A DNA stretch of 64,000 bases from Cenococcum geophilum 1.58 (taxonomy: Eukaryota; Ascomycota; Dothideomycetes; Gloniales; Gloniaceae): NCBI GenBank assembly GCA_001692895.1, contig KV748183.1:2418001-2482000 (forward strand), read 5' to 3'. Below the pieces are notes generated by a model. That model was not told the origin of the DNA, did not search any database, and saw nothing but the letters and a program-made list of their open reading frames with translations. The position numbers and the translations under genes are program-made. Every line of letters starts with the position of its first letter. The stretch's first letter is position 1. Below are positions 1-12,678 of the stretch, in pieces.

Positions 1-370
1 TTTTTTAAACCTTTTAGTGGTTTTTAGGTAGTCTTAGTATAGCCTATCTACTTAACCTTATATTATATTTTATTATTAACGTCCTTATAATTAATAATCT
101 TTAAAACTTACTATTTATCTTTTTCTTACCCTTTATATATATCTACTTTATAAACTAGTAGCTTAATATTCCTATATGCTAGCTTTAGTATTACAATATA
201 CTATATAGGGTAGATCTTTATTTTAGCTAGTAGGTTTAACTTAAATATAACTAGTAAAATCTTTTATATAATTTTAAAAGGTCCTAGTTTAATATAGTTT
301 AACTTCTTACTTAGTTATTAACTCTTAAAATTTTTATATAGTAGCTATACTTTATCTCCCTCCTTAAGAT
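1..370 (-). mobile_element. Gypsy-1 fragment A: integrase tail and chromodomain
   Basis: This is the 3' coding end of a Ty3/Gypsy chromovirus, read on the minus strand. The broken translation runs from an integrase C-terminal stretch (LKEGDKV, then KLNYIKLGPFKII) into a chromodomain-like segment ending in YKVK*IGYTKTT*KPL, where stops sit at positions expected to be Trp. Chromodomains of this class target integration to heterochromatin; that is family knowledge. The fragment continues past the left window edge, so the 3' LTR is not visible. Its right end is a 9-bp duplicated target (CCTTAAGAT, 362-370) made by the neighbouring DNA transposon. It is heavily RIP-mutated and cannot be functional. 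Confidence 0.8.
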
Positions 371-3300
371 GAGCATACAGCTCGGCCAGTGTTGCCGAAA
401 GCTCCGGGAGTGTGGAAATACGCCACGTTACAAAATCTTACACTGGATGAACTTTAACACCGTGCGCGCACACTTAATGAGGTTTCAATACAAAATTATT
501 TAAAATTATCGCCATTTATATACTTAATTATATAATATTATAACTATATCCTATCTTTAGCGTAAAGATATATCTAGGATATAACCTAAGATATAACCTA
601 GGATATAATTAGAATATATCTAGGATATACTTAGGATATAATTAAGAATATATTTAGGATATAACCTAAGATATATTAAAAATTATCTAGGATATTATCT
701 AGGATATATTAAGAATATATCTAGGATATAACTAGAATATATCTAGGATATAACCTAGAATATATCTAGGATATAACCTAGGATATATTAGTAATATATC
801 TAGAATATAATCAGGCACCCCCACACACTTACCTATCTTAGATAGTTCTTTTATACTACTACTAATAAAAGCAACTTAGTTCTTAATTAAAGATTTTAAA
901 TATTTAGAGTACTTCTTTTATAAAGGGTATAGTATAAGAAGAATATATATTCGTATATATAAAGAAGATAACTAGGATATATCTAGCTTATATTAAGAGT
1001 ATTATAAAAAAATATTATCTTAAATACCAGCTATAATAATCTACTAATGCCTTTTCTTTAACGCTAGTAATAGTAGAATTCTATAATATAACTAGGCTTA
1101 ATTTAATTATATAACTAGATCTAGTAACTTATATTTAGTTAAAGATACTAGAATATTCTATATACTCTAAGTATAGAATTAATATATATAATTTATCTAA
1201 AGATATATTATAATATTACTAAGATATATAAATATAAAAGACTATATTCATTTTCATGTCTAGATATATCTTAGTTCTTTTTTATATTTTTATATATTAA
1301 AGGATTAAATAAGTATATAATATATACTCTCTTTAGCCTCTAAGTGCTTTAGAAAATAGATACTCTATATAGGCGTATTTTATTATAATTTTTATTACTC
1401 TTAGCTAAAAATTTTACTATAAGGAAATTATAGGGAGACGAGAAAAGGATATATATATTATTTATATTATATATTAGATATATTGGGTATATTATCTTCT
1501 AGAACTAGTATATACCTATAGTTTAAATTATAAAGTTTATAAGGCGTATAATTAAAATCTTACTTATAATCTATAGCCTCTATTTACTCTAGTATATTAT
1601 ATTCTAGATCTACTAAATTCTATAAAGGCTAATATATTTTTAGTTCTCTCTTTTAATTATTCATAATATTTAGATATTAGTTATTGTTATTAGTTCTAAA
1701 TTTTTTATAGTTATTAGGTAAGGTCATATTTTATAAATATATCCTAGCTATATATATATCTTTAATATATCGCCTACAATAGGTCATATGACTAATTGTT
1801 TTTAAGTTTATTTAAGTAGACTTTATTGTCTTTACTAATGTTAATTAGAATAAAATAATTCCTTATAGATTTTTTAACTAATTATTATAAATCGGTAGTT
1901 TTTTAATATCTATGTATAATCTAACGTAAATTATTAATTAATTAAGATAGAAGCCTTGAGTGGTTTTGCTATATAATTTAGCAATAGTATAAAGGTTTAT
2001 TAAACTATAGATAAGTTATAGAGTTATAACTGTAGTATGAGTTTATAATTTAGAATTGTTAATATATTTATAGTTTTGTATATATAATATAGGTTGTTTA
2101 TTTTAGTAATGATATTTAAGTGTTTTACTAATATGAAAGATTAATTCATAATATCTCTAAAGAATAAGAAGCCGCTTTTTAATACTACTACTTATTTTAT
2201 TCTTATCTTCTATTCTCTAGTACTTAATACTTAGTAGTAATGAAAGTACTAAAACTAGGATAGAACTATGATAGTACTAAGATATAACTTATACTTCTTT
2301 CAGTTCATAACCATTTCTTCTGGATACTTAGTATAGCGTTTTTGCTATATTTTAAAAGGCTGTCTCTATACCCTTTAAGGTTATCGTAATACAGTTTCCT
2401 ACTTAGCGTTAATTATTAGTAGCATATTTTAGATTTCTATATTCTAATATGTATTAAATATCTTATTTAATATACAGTTCTAAATTAGAAGAGTTTATAT
2501 AGTTATCATTTTATTACTTAATACTTCTATGCAAAGCTCTTTTAACTGCTGTACTAATTAGGCGTTATTATTCAATATTTAGTTATCTTCCTCTATCTTA
2601 TATAGCATTTATAAAGGGTCTACTATAGCTACTTTTTGGTAGGATATATATTAGATCTAGTATATCATATATAATAGATAAATATACTAGCTTAAATTTT
2701 TTAAACTAAAATATATGGAGTTCTTTTAACCTCTTAGGCTCTTTATACTATAAATTATATAGCCTATATTTTTCTTTATTTTTTAGGTTAAAAGCCTAGT
2801 TATATATATAGATATATTTTAGGTTTTTCCTCCTAGAAAATATAACTTTTAATATACTTAATTAATCCTCTATAACTATTAGTAATTTATTCCTAAGTAT
2901 AAATTATTATACTTAGTTATTAGATCCTTATTATAGTTAGTTCTAGGTATAAAATAGAGATATATAAGCACTTATAACTATCAATCTTCCTAATAGTATA
3001 ATCCTATTTTGAGAAATAATCCTCTAGCAGAATAATAGATAAAGGGAATGTTTACTATAGTACTATATTAACAGTTAGATCCCTAGATATAAGCAAGATA
3101 TATATCCTAGATATTAACCTCTTATTATAGAATGTATACGTACCTATATTAGGCGCTTACTTAGTCTAATATACTATACCTTAGTATTATAGAGCTAGGG
3201 CGCTAGAAATTGCGCCTTGTTATAGTATTTAGCTATATATGTATTATATAGGAGTACTAGAACCCTCACTTCTACTATATATCTAAGTTTAAAGAGCTTA

Positions 3301-4053
3301 GATTATCCTAGGGAATAAGTTCTTTAAGATATACACCTAAAAAGTTACTCTAAAGTACTACGTATAGCTATTATACTAAATATTTAGACCTTAAATAGGG
3401 CTATAAAAAACCTTATTAATAATATATTAAGGTTAGATTATAGATATAACCTAAATATATACTTACGCTGCTTATAATAGAGCTATCCGTTAGGTGACGA
3501 AGTCGCCTTACCTATATATATTGTTCTGTATAAGCTATACTTAGCATTAAGCTAGTTACTTACTTACCTTTTATAGTAGTCTAGGTAATATAGAGCCTAT
3601 TACCTTATACTATCGTTATTATTCTATTAGAGGCAAAAGGGATTTAGTAGGAACTAATATAGTCTAATTAATTTAAATAATAATATAGATAGAATATTAA
3701 TAAATACCTTTTCTACTCTAATTTGCCTCTACTTCTCTAGAATTTATACCTATATTAGATCCTTAATATAACCTTAATATAACCTTAATATAACCTAAAT
3801 ATAACCTACTACAACTTACTTTATCTATAAGCTATTCTTCTATTATAGAAACATAATAAATTATTAAAACCACCTTTAAAAACGTTAAAATTAAAAAACA
3901 ATTAAATTATAGCGTCTTAATATAGCGTAGTAAAAGTTAGATTGTGTACCTAGTGAAGTTGGGCCGGAGCCAAAATATCTACACTAGCCGAGGTTTTAGG
4001 GCCTTGGCCAGTACTCCCGGAGCTTTCAGCAACACAGGCCGAGCTCTAGACTC
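371..4053. mobile_element. TIR DNA transposon with 9-bp target duplication (Mutator-like or hAT-like)
   Basis: The ends are inverted repeats of about 40 bp: each begins GAG, then five variable bases, then AGCTCGGCC, then a GTGTTGCYGAAAGCTCCGGG-type core (left 371-412, right about 4012-4053). CCTTAAGAT flanks the element at 362-370 and 4054-4062, and joining the flanks restores the Gypsy-1 integrase reading (KEGDKV). A 9-bp duplication fits Mutator-like elements; 8 bp (hAT) is possible if the first base is coincidental. The termini keep high GC while the interior is AT-rich and riddled with stops. I could not recognise a transposase on either strand, so the superfamily is tentative. It holds the short tandem array at 566-815 and a smaller one (CTTAATATAAC, about 3764-3805). 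Confidence 0.75.
566..815. repeat. Degenerate AT-rich tandem array
   Basis: Variants of a unit of about 12 nt, TATCTAGGATATAAC or close to it, recur throughout this interval and alternate with TAGAATATA and TAAGATATA versions. The array lies just inside the left end of the DNA transposon. Subterminal repeats are common transposase-binding regions in such elements, but nothing here proves that role; it may simply be a RIP-degraded minisatellite. Confidence 0.7.
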
Positions 4054-4062
4054 CCTTAAGAT

Positions 4063-4318
4063 CTAGTCCCTTAGATCTCTTAGCATTATAGTACCTTTTT
4101 ATTCTCTTTTATACTTTTTTTATTAATTCTATAAGGTTTATATAAAGATTTATTAATATCTTTATCCTTTCTTTAGCTATACTACTTATTTTCTTTACTT
4201 ACTATAGTAATAATAATATTCTTAGCTTATATCTATAATTTGCCTTAAATAGTAATATACCTATTCCCCTTTAAGGTATTATATTATATATAAACTATAT
4301 AACTAGTAATAGTAATAC
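4063..4318 (-). mobile_element. Gypsy-1 fragment B: integrase C-terminal region
   Basis: The minus-strand translation gives a typical post-catalytic Gypsy integrase stretch (INKSLYKPYRINKKSIKENKK in one frame, KKYYNAKRSKGLDL in another, implying small indels). It joins fragment A across the DNA transposon at 371-4053 and fragment C across the Copia element at 4319-10662. The last five bases (AATAC, 4314-4318) are the target duplication of that Copia. Confidence 0.75.
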
Positions 4319-4587
4319 TGTATAATTATAGCACCTATTGTACCAAACGCGTAACTACGCGTTCGGTACGCTAGGTACGCGTTTACGCGTTCAGTACACC
4401 AACCACTCGCTTACGCGTTTAGTGCACTTGCGAAGCACTAACTAATTAGGGGGAGGTCGCATTAGTATATAGACTACGTAGTCTGCTTTAATATAAGAGA
4501 CAGTCACCATCTAAATAAGTATATAATACTACATGTATTTCATGCCCGTGGATACAACTCACTCATGCTATTAAGTTAGTATAAACA
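4319..4587 (+). repeat. 5' LTR of Copia-1
   Basis: This 269-bp direct repeat starts TGTATAATTATAGCACC and ends AAACA. It contains several copies of ACGCGT-type hexamers (about 4348-4420) and a GACTACGTAGTC palindrome. It matches the 3' copy base for base apart from transitions, with no indels. Confidence 0.95.
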
Positions 4588-4974
4588 CTAATTAGTAAGC
4601 GCGCACAGATTAGTAATTACTTAATACCTCCCCCCAAGCGATACACGACAGCGACCACCCGTTTAGACTCCTAGTACGACCTGCTAGAAGGTTAGAAGTC
4701 GGGGATTACGGATTATTACCAACTCTATATACTTATTTAAGTCTTAATACGGTTTACTGGAAGTTATAGACGCGAATACAGACCTATATAGAACCCCTAC
4801 CTTTAAACCTTAAACCCCTATTCCTACTACACCCTCCTATAATACCTCCGACCTCTTTTTAGACCCCATATAGAGACTTTTTACCCTTTTATAAACCGTT
4901 ACGGACACTAACCGCCTCTACGGAACACTATAAGACCTCTCCTACCTGCTACGCACCACCTAATACTATATAGT

Positions 4975-7900
4975 ATGGCAGATATTAGTAAGCAAGTCAG
5001 CGAAGGTTAAAAGAAGTAGAGTTAGGGAGTTAACCTTACGTCTGTGGACGGCGTTAACGACTACATTAATTTTAAAATCCTTAAATACGGACACTATAAG
5101 CTTTTAAACAACGACCTATAGGAATAATATAAGGAAGACTTTACAGACTTTACGGAAGCTATTTTTAAGGCTTGTAACCCTACTGCTATCCGTAACCTAC
5201 GAACCCTTTTACGTCATTAAGGTATATAGGTTAAAAGGGACAAACGAGTTACTGTTACACGGTCTCTATATAATATACTATATAAGGAGGACTAAATAGA
5301 ATGGACTAAAGAGCAGATCCTAGATTATATTAAAACTAGTAACCTCTTTATCTCCTTTAAACTTAATAGGATCTCTAGCCTTATTGACGACCTATTTAAC
5401 CAAATTCGCCCTATAGACTAAAGAGATCTTAGAATTAATCTTACGGGCCAAAGCATACCTAGTACTTAAATTACGGACTATAACACCCCTATAAACCAAA
5501 ATACGGACCAGATTACCCCTATTGTTTAAGTTACAGATCCGCAAACTATATATCTATAAACTATATATCCGTAAACTACATATCCGCAAGCTATAAATCC
5601 GCAAGTTATAGATCCGCAACCTACTTAAGTAAAGACCTACAGCAAGGAGCTAGCCAACCTAGCTAAGCTCTACACCGATAAATCTAAGTATAGCGGTAAA
5701 AACGACAATTTTGACTTTAAACTAACTATCTTTACGGACCTTTGCCAGAAGGCTGACATTCCTAAATAAGAGTTTAGCCAAGCCTACTCTACTATGCTGC
5801 GCGGCCTAGCACTTAACTACTACTACACTAACCTTAAGAGCAACCCCCTTAGTGTTCCCTTTAATAAGCTATATAAAGCTATACGTAACTACTTTAAAGG
5901 GCCGGAATATAAGCGTAATATCCTTATCTAATGGAATGCGACTAAGCTACGGACCGTAATTAATAAGAATACTAAAAAATCGACTATAGAGTGCCTGCAA
6001 ATTCTTATTAAAGACCTCCGGCACCTATAGCACGGCCTTAACGCTAAGCTTTAAACAGACAACTTCCTGCACAACAAACTTATTACGGCTTACTAGGAAG
6101 TAGAGCCCTATAAGTACGCCTACTACAAGCCTATAGATACCTTAGCCGGCCTTATTAATAATCTACGCTCCTCTATTATAACGTACAAAGTCTTAAACCT
6201 ACTAGGCAGCACTTAAGCCTTTATTGCGGATATTTAATATCCGTAAATAGACTTAGACGTCTACTTTACGGACCGCCGCTACCGCTAGCAGCACCTATAC
6301 CGACCAAGTCCTACCCGTAACCCCTATAGCAACTCCTGTATAAAAATATACCCCCATAAATAAACTAGCTAGAAGTGCTTTATATACGGCAAGGAAGGAT
6401 ATTAGTCTATAAGGTATACCTAGAAAGAATATAACAAGTCTAGAAAGAGACTTAATAACTAAATTAACTAGTTTATCTTAGAATACAAAGGAAAGGAAGT
6501 AGAGGAGCCTCCTAATAAGTTAATAGAAGCCCTTATAATTAACTTTAACTTAGACGCTTAGGAATAAGAGACCTTAGAGACATTCCTAACTACTTTTAAA
6601 CCTTTTACAGACAGCTAAGCCTTTAATATTACGACCGTATTAGCCAACCGTTCCTTTATACACTTACTTACGCCTAAAAACCATTTTATAAGCACCCCCG
6701 TTACGGACGTTATAGATTATAAGCAGGACCTATTTGCATATATCACTACAGAACGCTATACCCCTAAGGAATTCTACAGTGTTATAATTAACATAGGTGC
6801 CTCTAAGAAGTCTACTATAGGCTATGGACAATACCTTATATATAGGACCACCATAAATAATAATACGGACATTAATATTACGCAAACTGGGGCTATAAAC
6901 ATCTAATTTGGTATCGGCTTAACCGCATTAATTAAATTAGTTAAAGTTAAGACTCTAATTAGCCTAGTTAACTTCTACGTAGTAAAGGCGGATACCCCCT
7001 TTCTACTCTGTCTTATAGATATAAATAGGCTATAGGTATACTATAATAACATTACGGACACCCTAATTGGCCCCGTAACTACTTTAGGAAGTAAGCATAT
7101 TACCTTTCTAATTACATAACAATTTAGACACCTATTCCTTATATAGGGAGAGACCTTATAGACGTACATTTAGGAATCTTTTGACCATAACCCGTGCTAC
7201 CTTACCAGTACGGAAATCCACCGCCTGTACCGCCGTTTTGGCCACCTATTAGCTGAAAAGCTATATAGAGTCCTTAAACGCTTTAAACACGACAACGTTA
7301 ACAGAAAGGCAATTAACTACCAAACTAAATACTGCTCCTACTGCTAGAAATACGGACATTCTCTAGGCCGATTTAAGTTCACCCTTTATAAAAACCTTAA
7401 CTTTAACCACTTAGTGTACGTAGACATTATGTACATTAACGGCAGCCTAGTACTATATATAATTAATAAGGCAACCCACTACCAAGCCGCCTGTTAGTCA
7501 CAAAATATATCCGTAAAACACACTTAGGATATTTTACGGACCTGCTAGATCAATATATACGTTAGACCCCCGTAGTATATCACCTATAACGCTAATAGGA
7601 ACTTTATTAGTAAGGAATTCTAGCAGTATGCTACAGCTATGGCTATATTAATAAAAGCTGTTCTAATTAAGGCGTATTAGTCCGTTAGGCTTATTAAGCG
7701 AGCTTACTTAGCCTTATAGAGAGCTTACTAGATTATTATAGACGAATATAAGGACATCTAAAAGGAATTGGCTCTATAGATGGCCGTAAAAGCCGTTAAC
7801 GACACTGCTAGCCTAGACGGACTAGTACCTACCCTCTTAGTCTACGGAGCCTACCCAAGGATAAGTAACCTAGATCTTCCTACTCCGTCTATTACAGAAC

Positions 7901-9987
7901 GAGCAGCTGCAATACGGAAGGCGATGGCCGAGATAGTTAAACTACGGGCCAAATAAACTGTTAATAACGCCCTACACTACCGTAACGGACCTAACACAAC
8001 CTTAGTACACGACCTCCCGCTTAACTCTAAAGTCCTTATATAGTGTAAAAGCGGCAAGTAGACCGGACCCTATTGTTTACTAGCTGTAGAAAACGAAACG
8101 TGCTGTGTATAACTTCCTAGCGGCCTAACTAGCTTTAGAAGCACATCCGTAAAACCCTACTTTCGGCCCAAAAATACCTATAACATCAAGCTAGATAAAC
8201 TAGAAGTAATCACTAAACCAGATAAACTAGAAGCGACTACCAAATTAGATAAACTAGAAGCACTTTTACCTACCCTAAAAGTCCCCTAGAAACCCACTAA
8301 ACCTACTATACCTACTATAAAGCATAGTTAAGGACGCCCCCGAAAGCACCCTATAACTAAGAACACTATAATAAAGATTTACCCAACCTCCGCAGGAATA
8401 TCCGTAAAGCAATCTCCGCCTATAGATATATCAGTTCTAGTATAGGAAACCCCATTTACGGACTTACAATATAAAGAGATTAATAGACTACTCGAAAAGG
8501 GTATCTTTGCGGTTATAATAGAGAGAGACGTTCCGCAAAGCGTCTGTATATTTAACTTACGCTTTATTAATAAAATTAAGCACCCTAGTACTAATAGAGC
8601 TTTTAAAAAGTTAAGGCTTGTTATATAGGCCTACAATAACTAAGGAAAGGACTTAGTTTTTACGTAATTACCTATAATTTAACGAGTTAGCTAATAGATT
8701 ATACTTGCACTTACGCCAGGGCTACAGTAAACTAAACCTGTAGCCCTTTACTTATGGGATATCTTACAAGTCTATATACAGTCTAATACCTACCTAAGTA
8801 GGAATATCTTTATACGACTACCCTATGAGCTTAACCTATAACTAGGAACAATTCTATAGGTTGTAAAACCCCTATATAGAGTACCGGAAGCTAAAAACCA
8901 TTGGTTTAAGATATACCACTAGTATTACGTTAGTAAGCTTAAAATGGAATAGTTAACCTATAACCCCTGCCTCCTATATAGCCTATTAAACGGCCTTAGT
9001 ATTATTAGACTTTAAACAGATAATACCCTATTCCTAGCAGACTAGACCTTTACGGACGCTAAAGAAACTAAACTATAAAAGGCTAAGTTCTTAGTAAAGC
9101 CGTAAGAGTAGTTAACTAAGTAGAATCTAATTAAGTTTAACAAAGGCCTAATTACCTAAAAGGGTAACCTAATTAAGCTAACTTAGGAACGCCAAGCTTA
9201 AAACCTAAAGCCTATTATAGTAAAGCCTACGGACCTTACTAGTTCCTACGGAGAGACCTATAAGACTATAAATATAAAAGACTAATACGTCGCACAGCGC
9301 GCAAGAGGCGCCTATATTACTACAGTCTACTAACCTAAATCTGCCTACGATTTATCCTTTACGGCCTAGGCAGTAGATCTATAAGAAGAAAATATTAAGC
9401 AGCTTAATAAGCGCATTTAGTGGCAAATTAATAATGCAGCAAGGGGACTTACTTTTATACTACTAGACCTAAATTCCCTTAGCCTACTAGTATTTACGGA
9501 CGCCTCCTTTGCTAATAATAGGGACCTATTATCACAAATTGGCTTTATACTTGTACTTACGGACCGTAATTAGGACGTAAACATCCTATACTAGTCCTCA
9601 ATTAAATATAAATAAGTAACCCGCAGTATACTGGCTTCTAAACTATATATACTAGCCCATAGCTTTAATATAGCAGCCGCAATTAAATTAACAGTCCAGA
9701 AGATCCTATAATTAGAGCAGTTACCCCTAGTTTTATACACTAATTTAAAGTCCCTTTATAACTGCCTAGTTAAGCTAGGTATAATATAGGAGAAGAGGCT
9801 TATAGTTAACCTAATATGCTTACGTTAAGCCTATAAATGACGCGAGATTACGGAGGTTAAATAGATTAGCGGTGGAAACAACCTAGTAGACGCCATAACT
9901 AAGGCAAAGCCGTATTAAGCCCTTAAAACCCTAATTAATATAAATAAGCTTAACCTAAGAGTTATAAAATGGGTAGAATGGGATTAA
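4975..9987 (+). pseudogene. Copia-1 gag-pol polyprotein relic
   Basis: The reading starts at an ATG followed by ADISKQVSEG. A broken CCHC zinc knuckle (CFIYGKEGY, Cys to Tyr) lies near 6370. The integrase core follows (YVDIMYINGSLVLY and KATHYQAA near 7420-7490), then ITERAAAIRKAMAEIVKLRA near 7890-7950. Reverse transcriptase begins near 8450 with the active-site region TDNTLFLAD near 9020 (Asp to Asn, RIP-like). Copia RNase H starts near 9490 (VFTDASFANN) and ends near 9987 (KWVEWD). Dozens of stops, nearly all at CAA, CAG or TGG ancestors, make it inactive. Confidence 0.85.
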
Positions 9988-10167
9988 CGGAGTACCTATG
10001 GTACGCCTACGGTCCGTTAGAAGGCCGTACGGCTTATTATACGGCCTATTCTACGGACCGTAAGCTATTAGGTAGAAAACGGTGGAAAGCTACGGTGGAA
10101 CTTGGTGGACTTATATAACCTACTAAATTCTACCATATTCTGCCATAGTGGTTAAATTAACTAATTA

Positions 10168-10196
10168 CGATTTTCTATGCCCGGCATAGAAAATCG
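10168..10196. repeat. 14-bp-arm palindrome in the Copia-1 3' region
   Basis: Arms CGATTTTCTATGCC and GGCATAGAAAATCG are perfect complements around a single C. The palindrome lies between the RNase H end and the 3' LTR. Related palindromes occur at 17631-17660 (Copia-2) and 19304-19329 (Gypsy-2). Confidence 0.95.
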
Positions 10197-10393
10197 CCAT
10201 TAGCTCGCTTAGCACTAGCGCCTTAGCGGCCCTTAAGGATCCGACTTATAACTAGTTTGGAGCACCGTTTAGAAGGCAGCCTAGACGGCACCTTAGGGGA
10301 GATTTCCTATATATTTTCCTTTGTGTTTTACGGTTCTATTAGAGCAATTACGGAGGCTGTATACAGGTAGCTTTATTTTTTAAATACCGCCAG

Positions 10394-10662
10394 TGTATAA
10401 TTATAGCACCTGTTATACCAAACGCGTGACTACGCGTTCGGTACGCTAGGTACGCGTTTACGCGTTCAGTGCACCAACTACTCGCTTACGCGTCTGGTGC
10501 ACTTACAAAGCACTAACTAATTAGGGGGAGGTCGCATTAGTATATAGACTACGTAGTCTGCTTTAATATAAGAGACAGTCACTATTTAAACAAGCATATA
10601 ATACTACATGTATTTCGTGCCCGTGGATACAACTCACTTATACTATTAAGTTAGTACGAACA
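10394..10662 (+). repeat. 3' LTR of Copia-1
   Basis: This is the partner of 4319-4587: the same 269-bp length, TG...CA ends, followed directly by the target duplication AATAC (10663-10667). No clear polypurine tract is visible immediately upstream; RIP may have erased it. Confidence 0.95.
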
Positions 10663-10667
10663 AATAC

Positions 10668-12233
10668 CTAATTATTCTATATATAATTAATATAATGCCT
10701 TAGATACTATTCTAGCGTCTAATTTAGTCTTTCTATTTAACTATCTATCTATAAATAATATATGGTAGAAGTTGCTACTCTAACTTCTTACTTTACTAAG
10801 AATACTTTTTAAAATACTGCTATAAATCTTAAATCTCTATCTAATATAATCTTACTTAGTGCCCTATATCTTATAAATACTTCTTTAATATAGATTTTAG
10901 CAATATCTTCTACTAATATTTCTTCTATATATACTATAAAGTATCCCCACTTTATAAGCTTATCTACTATTACTAAAATCGCGTTATAATCTTATCTAGT
11001 AATAAAATCTCTTAACTTTAATAGCTTTATAATAAAGTCCTATAATATAACCTTCTATGGTCTCTTTAGTATTTTAATAGATTATAGCTCTTTATACGGC
11101 TTATACCTTATTAGTTTATTTCTTTAGTAATTTAGATATTTCTTAGTAACTTTTCGTGTTAAGCCCTAGATTCCGTTAATAATATACTCCTCTTAAAGTC
11201 TTAATACTAAGCCTATAGCTCTATTATATCCTTAAGTTATTCCCTTATAGAAATTTTCTATAAAATGCTCCGCTATGCTTCTTAGGATATATTTTGCTTC
11301 TCTATATTTATATAGTATCTCTTCTTTTAGATATTCTAACTATTTTTCTAGCTATGCCTTAAAGATTCTTTATACTTAAAAGCTTTCTAGTATCTTATAG
11401 ACTCTTTTTAGTTTATTATCCTCTTAAGTTACTATAATTTTTAGATAATTATACCTAATTAATCTATCTATATCTTTTTGCAGTAAAGCCCCTAATGGCT
11501 TTTTATTATTTTATAGTTTAGCTTTTTAACTTAAAGTGTCTGCTTATATATTGTCTATACCCTTAATATACTAAATCTTAAAATAGTATTCTATAAGCAT
11601 TTCTGCCTATTTAACCTGTTTTTAATTAAGTTCCTTTATTGTTAAGAATCCCATTAGGTTTTTATAGTCTATTTTAACTATAAATGGTTTTTTAGTGCCT
11701 TATAAAAATGCTTTCTATTTTTTTAGTGCTATAACTATATCTAATAACTCCTTATTATAGATGTTATAGTTTAACTTTAGTAGTATTAACTTTTAACTAT
11801 AATACGCCACTAGGTGCTATCTATCTTAATATTTTTATATAAAGTATGCCCCTAGTATAAAGTCTAATATATCCATTTCTACAACCATTTTTAGTCCTAG
11901 TTAATAAATTTTAAGAACTGACTCCTAGGTAAATAATTTTTTAACCTTTTTAAATAATTTTTACTATTCCTTTCCCCACGCCTATAGTTTGTCTTTCTTT
12001 ATTAATCGTATAAATAGTTTAATATTCTTTAACCACTACGCTATAAACCTCCTATAGTAATTATAAAACCCTAGAAATAATTTTAACTATATAACGTTCT
12101 CTAGTTCTTACTAATTTACTATAGCCTTAATCTTCTTTAGATCTATATTAAGTTGGCTTAGTTTAATAATAAATTTAATAAAATTAGTCTTCCTAGTAAA
12201 GAACTCGCATTTTTTAATTACTACTAGCATCTG
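10668..12233 (-). mobile_element. Gypsy-1 fragment C: integrase core and RNase H
   Basis: Reading the minus strand from about 11,900 downward gives Ty3/Gypsy RNase H (NYNIYNKELLDIVIALKK, then VKIDYKNLMGFLTIKELN) near 11,900-11,600. The integrase catalytic core lies near 11,060-10,680 (DYNAILVIVDKLIKWG, then LSKIILDRDLRF and the RLNQTLEQYLRHYINY end). The integrase is cut by Copia-1 on the left; the reverse transcriptase is cut by Copia-2 on the right. All frames contain RIP-type stops. Confidence 0.85.
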
Positions 12234-12406
12234 TGTCAGATAATCTGTATTCTCTAGAGGCGTAGACCGTGCACGAGTCACGTGCATTGTAAACCTCTTC
12301 ATCTGAGCCCGAGGGCCCTAGGTCTAAGGTCAATCAACACACGATCAAGATCATTAATTAATCAACCCATTTCATCAATGAACAGCTCAATACAAGCTTC
12401 GTGACA
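12234..12406 (+). repeat. 5' LTR of Copia-2
   Basis: This 173-bp repeat starts TGTCAGATAATCTG and ends CTTCGTGACA. It has short terminal inverted ends (TGTCA and TGACA). It keeps many CpA dinucleotides that have become TpA in the 3' copy. Confidence 0.95.
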
Positions 12407-12678
12407 GTTATGAGCCCGGTCCGCCGACACAAGAAGCTTTTTAGCTATTACTTAATCATTTGAAGAAATTCTACCTCATCGTCAGACTCTGACACCTTAT
12501 CGTCACAAGACGACCCTGATCGAAATCCTACCTCAATTGTCACAAGACGAGATTCCACGAGATTCCACGAGGTTCCACCTCAATCGTCAAAGGACGATCC
12601 TGACGACAAGGACGATCCTGCGACAAGGACGATCCTGACGACGAATTCCATCTCAATTCCCATCTGCCTATCAGTCAA

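Larger units (their letters stand above)
4319..10662 (+). mobile_element. Complete Ty1/Copia LTR retrotransposon (Copia-1), RIP-inactivated
   Basis: Two 269-bp LTRs (4319-4587 and 10394-10662) begin TG and end CA. AATAC flanks the element on both sides (4314-4318, 10663-10667), a perfect 5-bp target duplication. The plus strand codes, in Copia order, for gag with a zinc knuckle, protease, integrase, reverse transcriptase and RNase H, all interrupted by TAA/TAG at Gln and Trp positions. The element interrupts the integrase of minus-strand Gypsy-1. LTR differences are about 20 and all are C/T or G/A transitions, so divergence reflects RIP and cannot be used directly as an age. Confidence 0.95.

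Noticed and set aside
566-815. CRISPR-like array
   Set aside because: The units are short, degenerate and contiguous without spacers, inside a fungal transposon.
12111-12302. 63-codon minus-strand frame across the Gypsy-1/Copia-2 junction
   Set aside because: It spans the insertion point at 12,233/12,234, so it joins two unrelated elements by chance.
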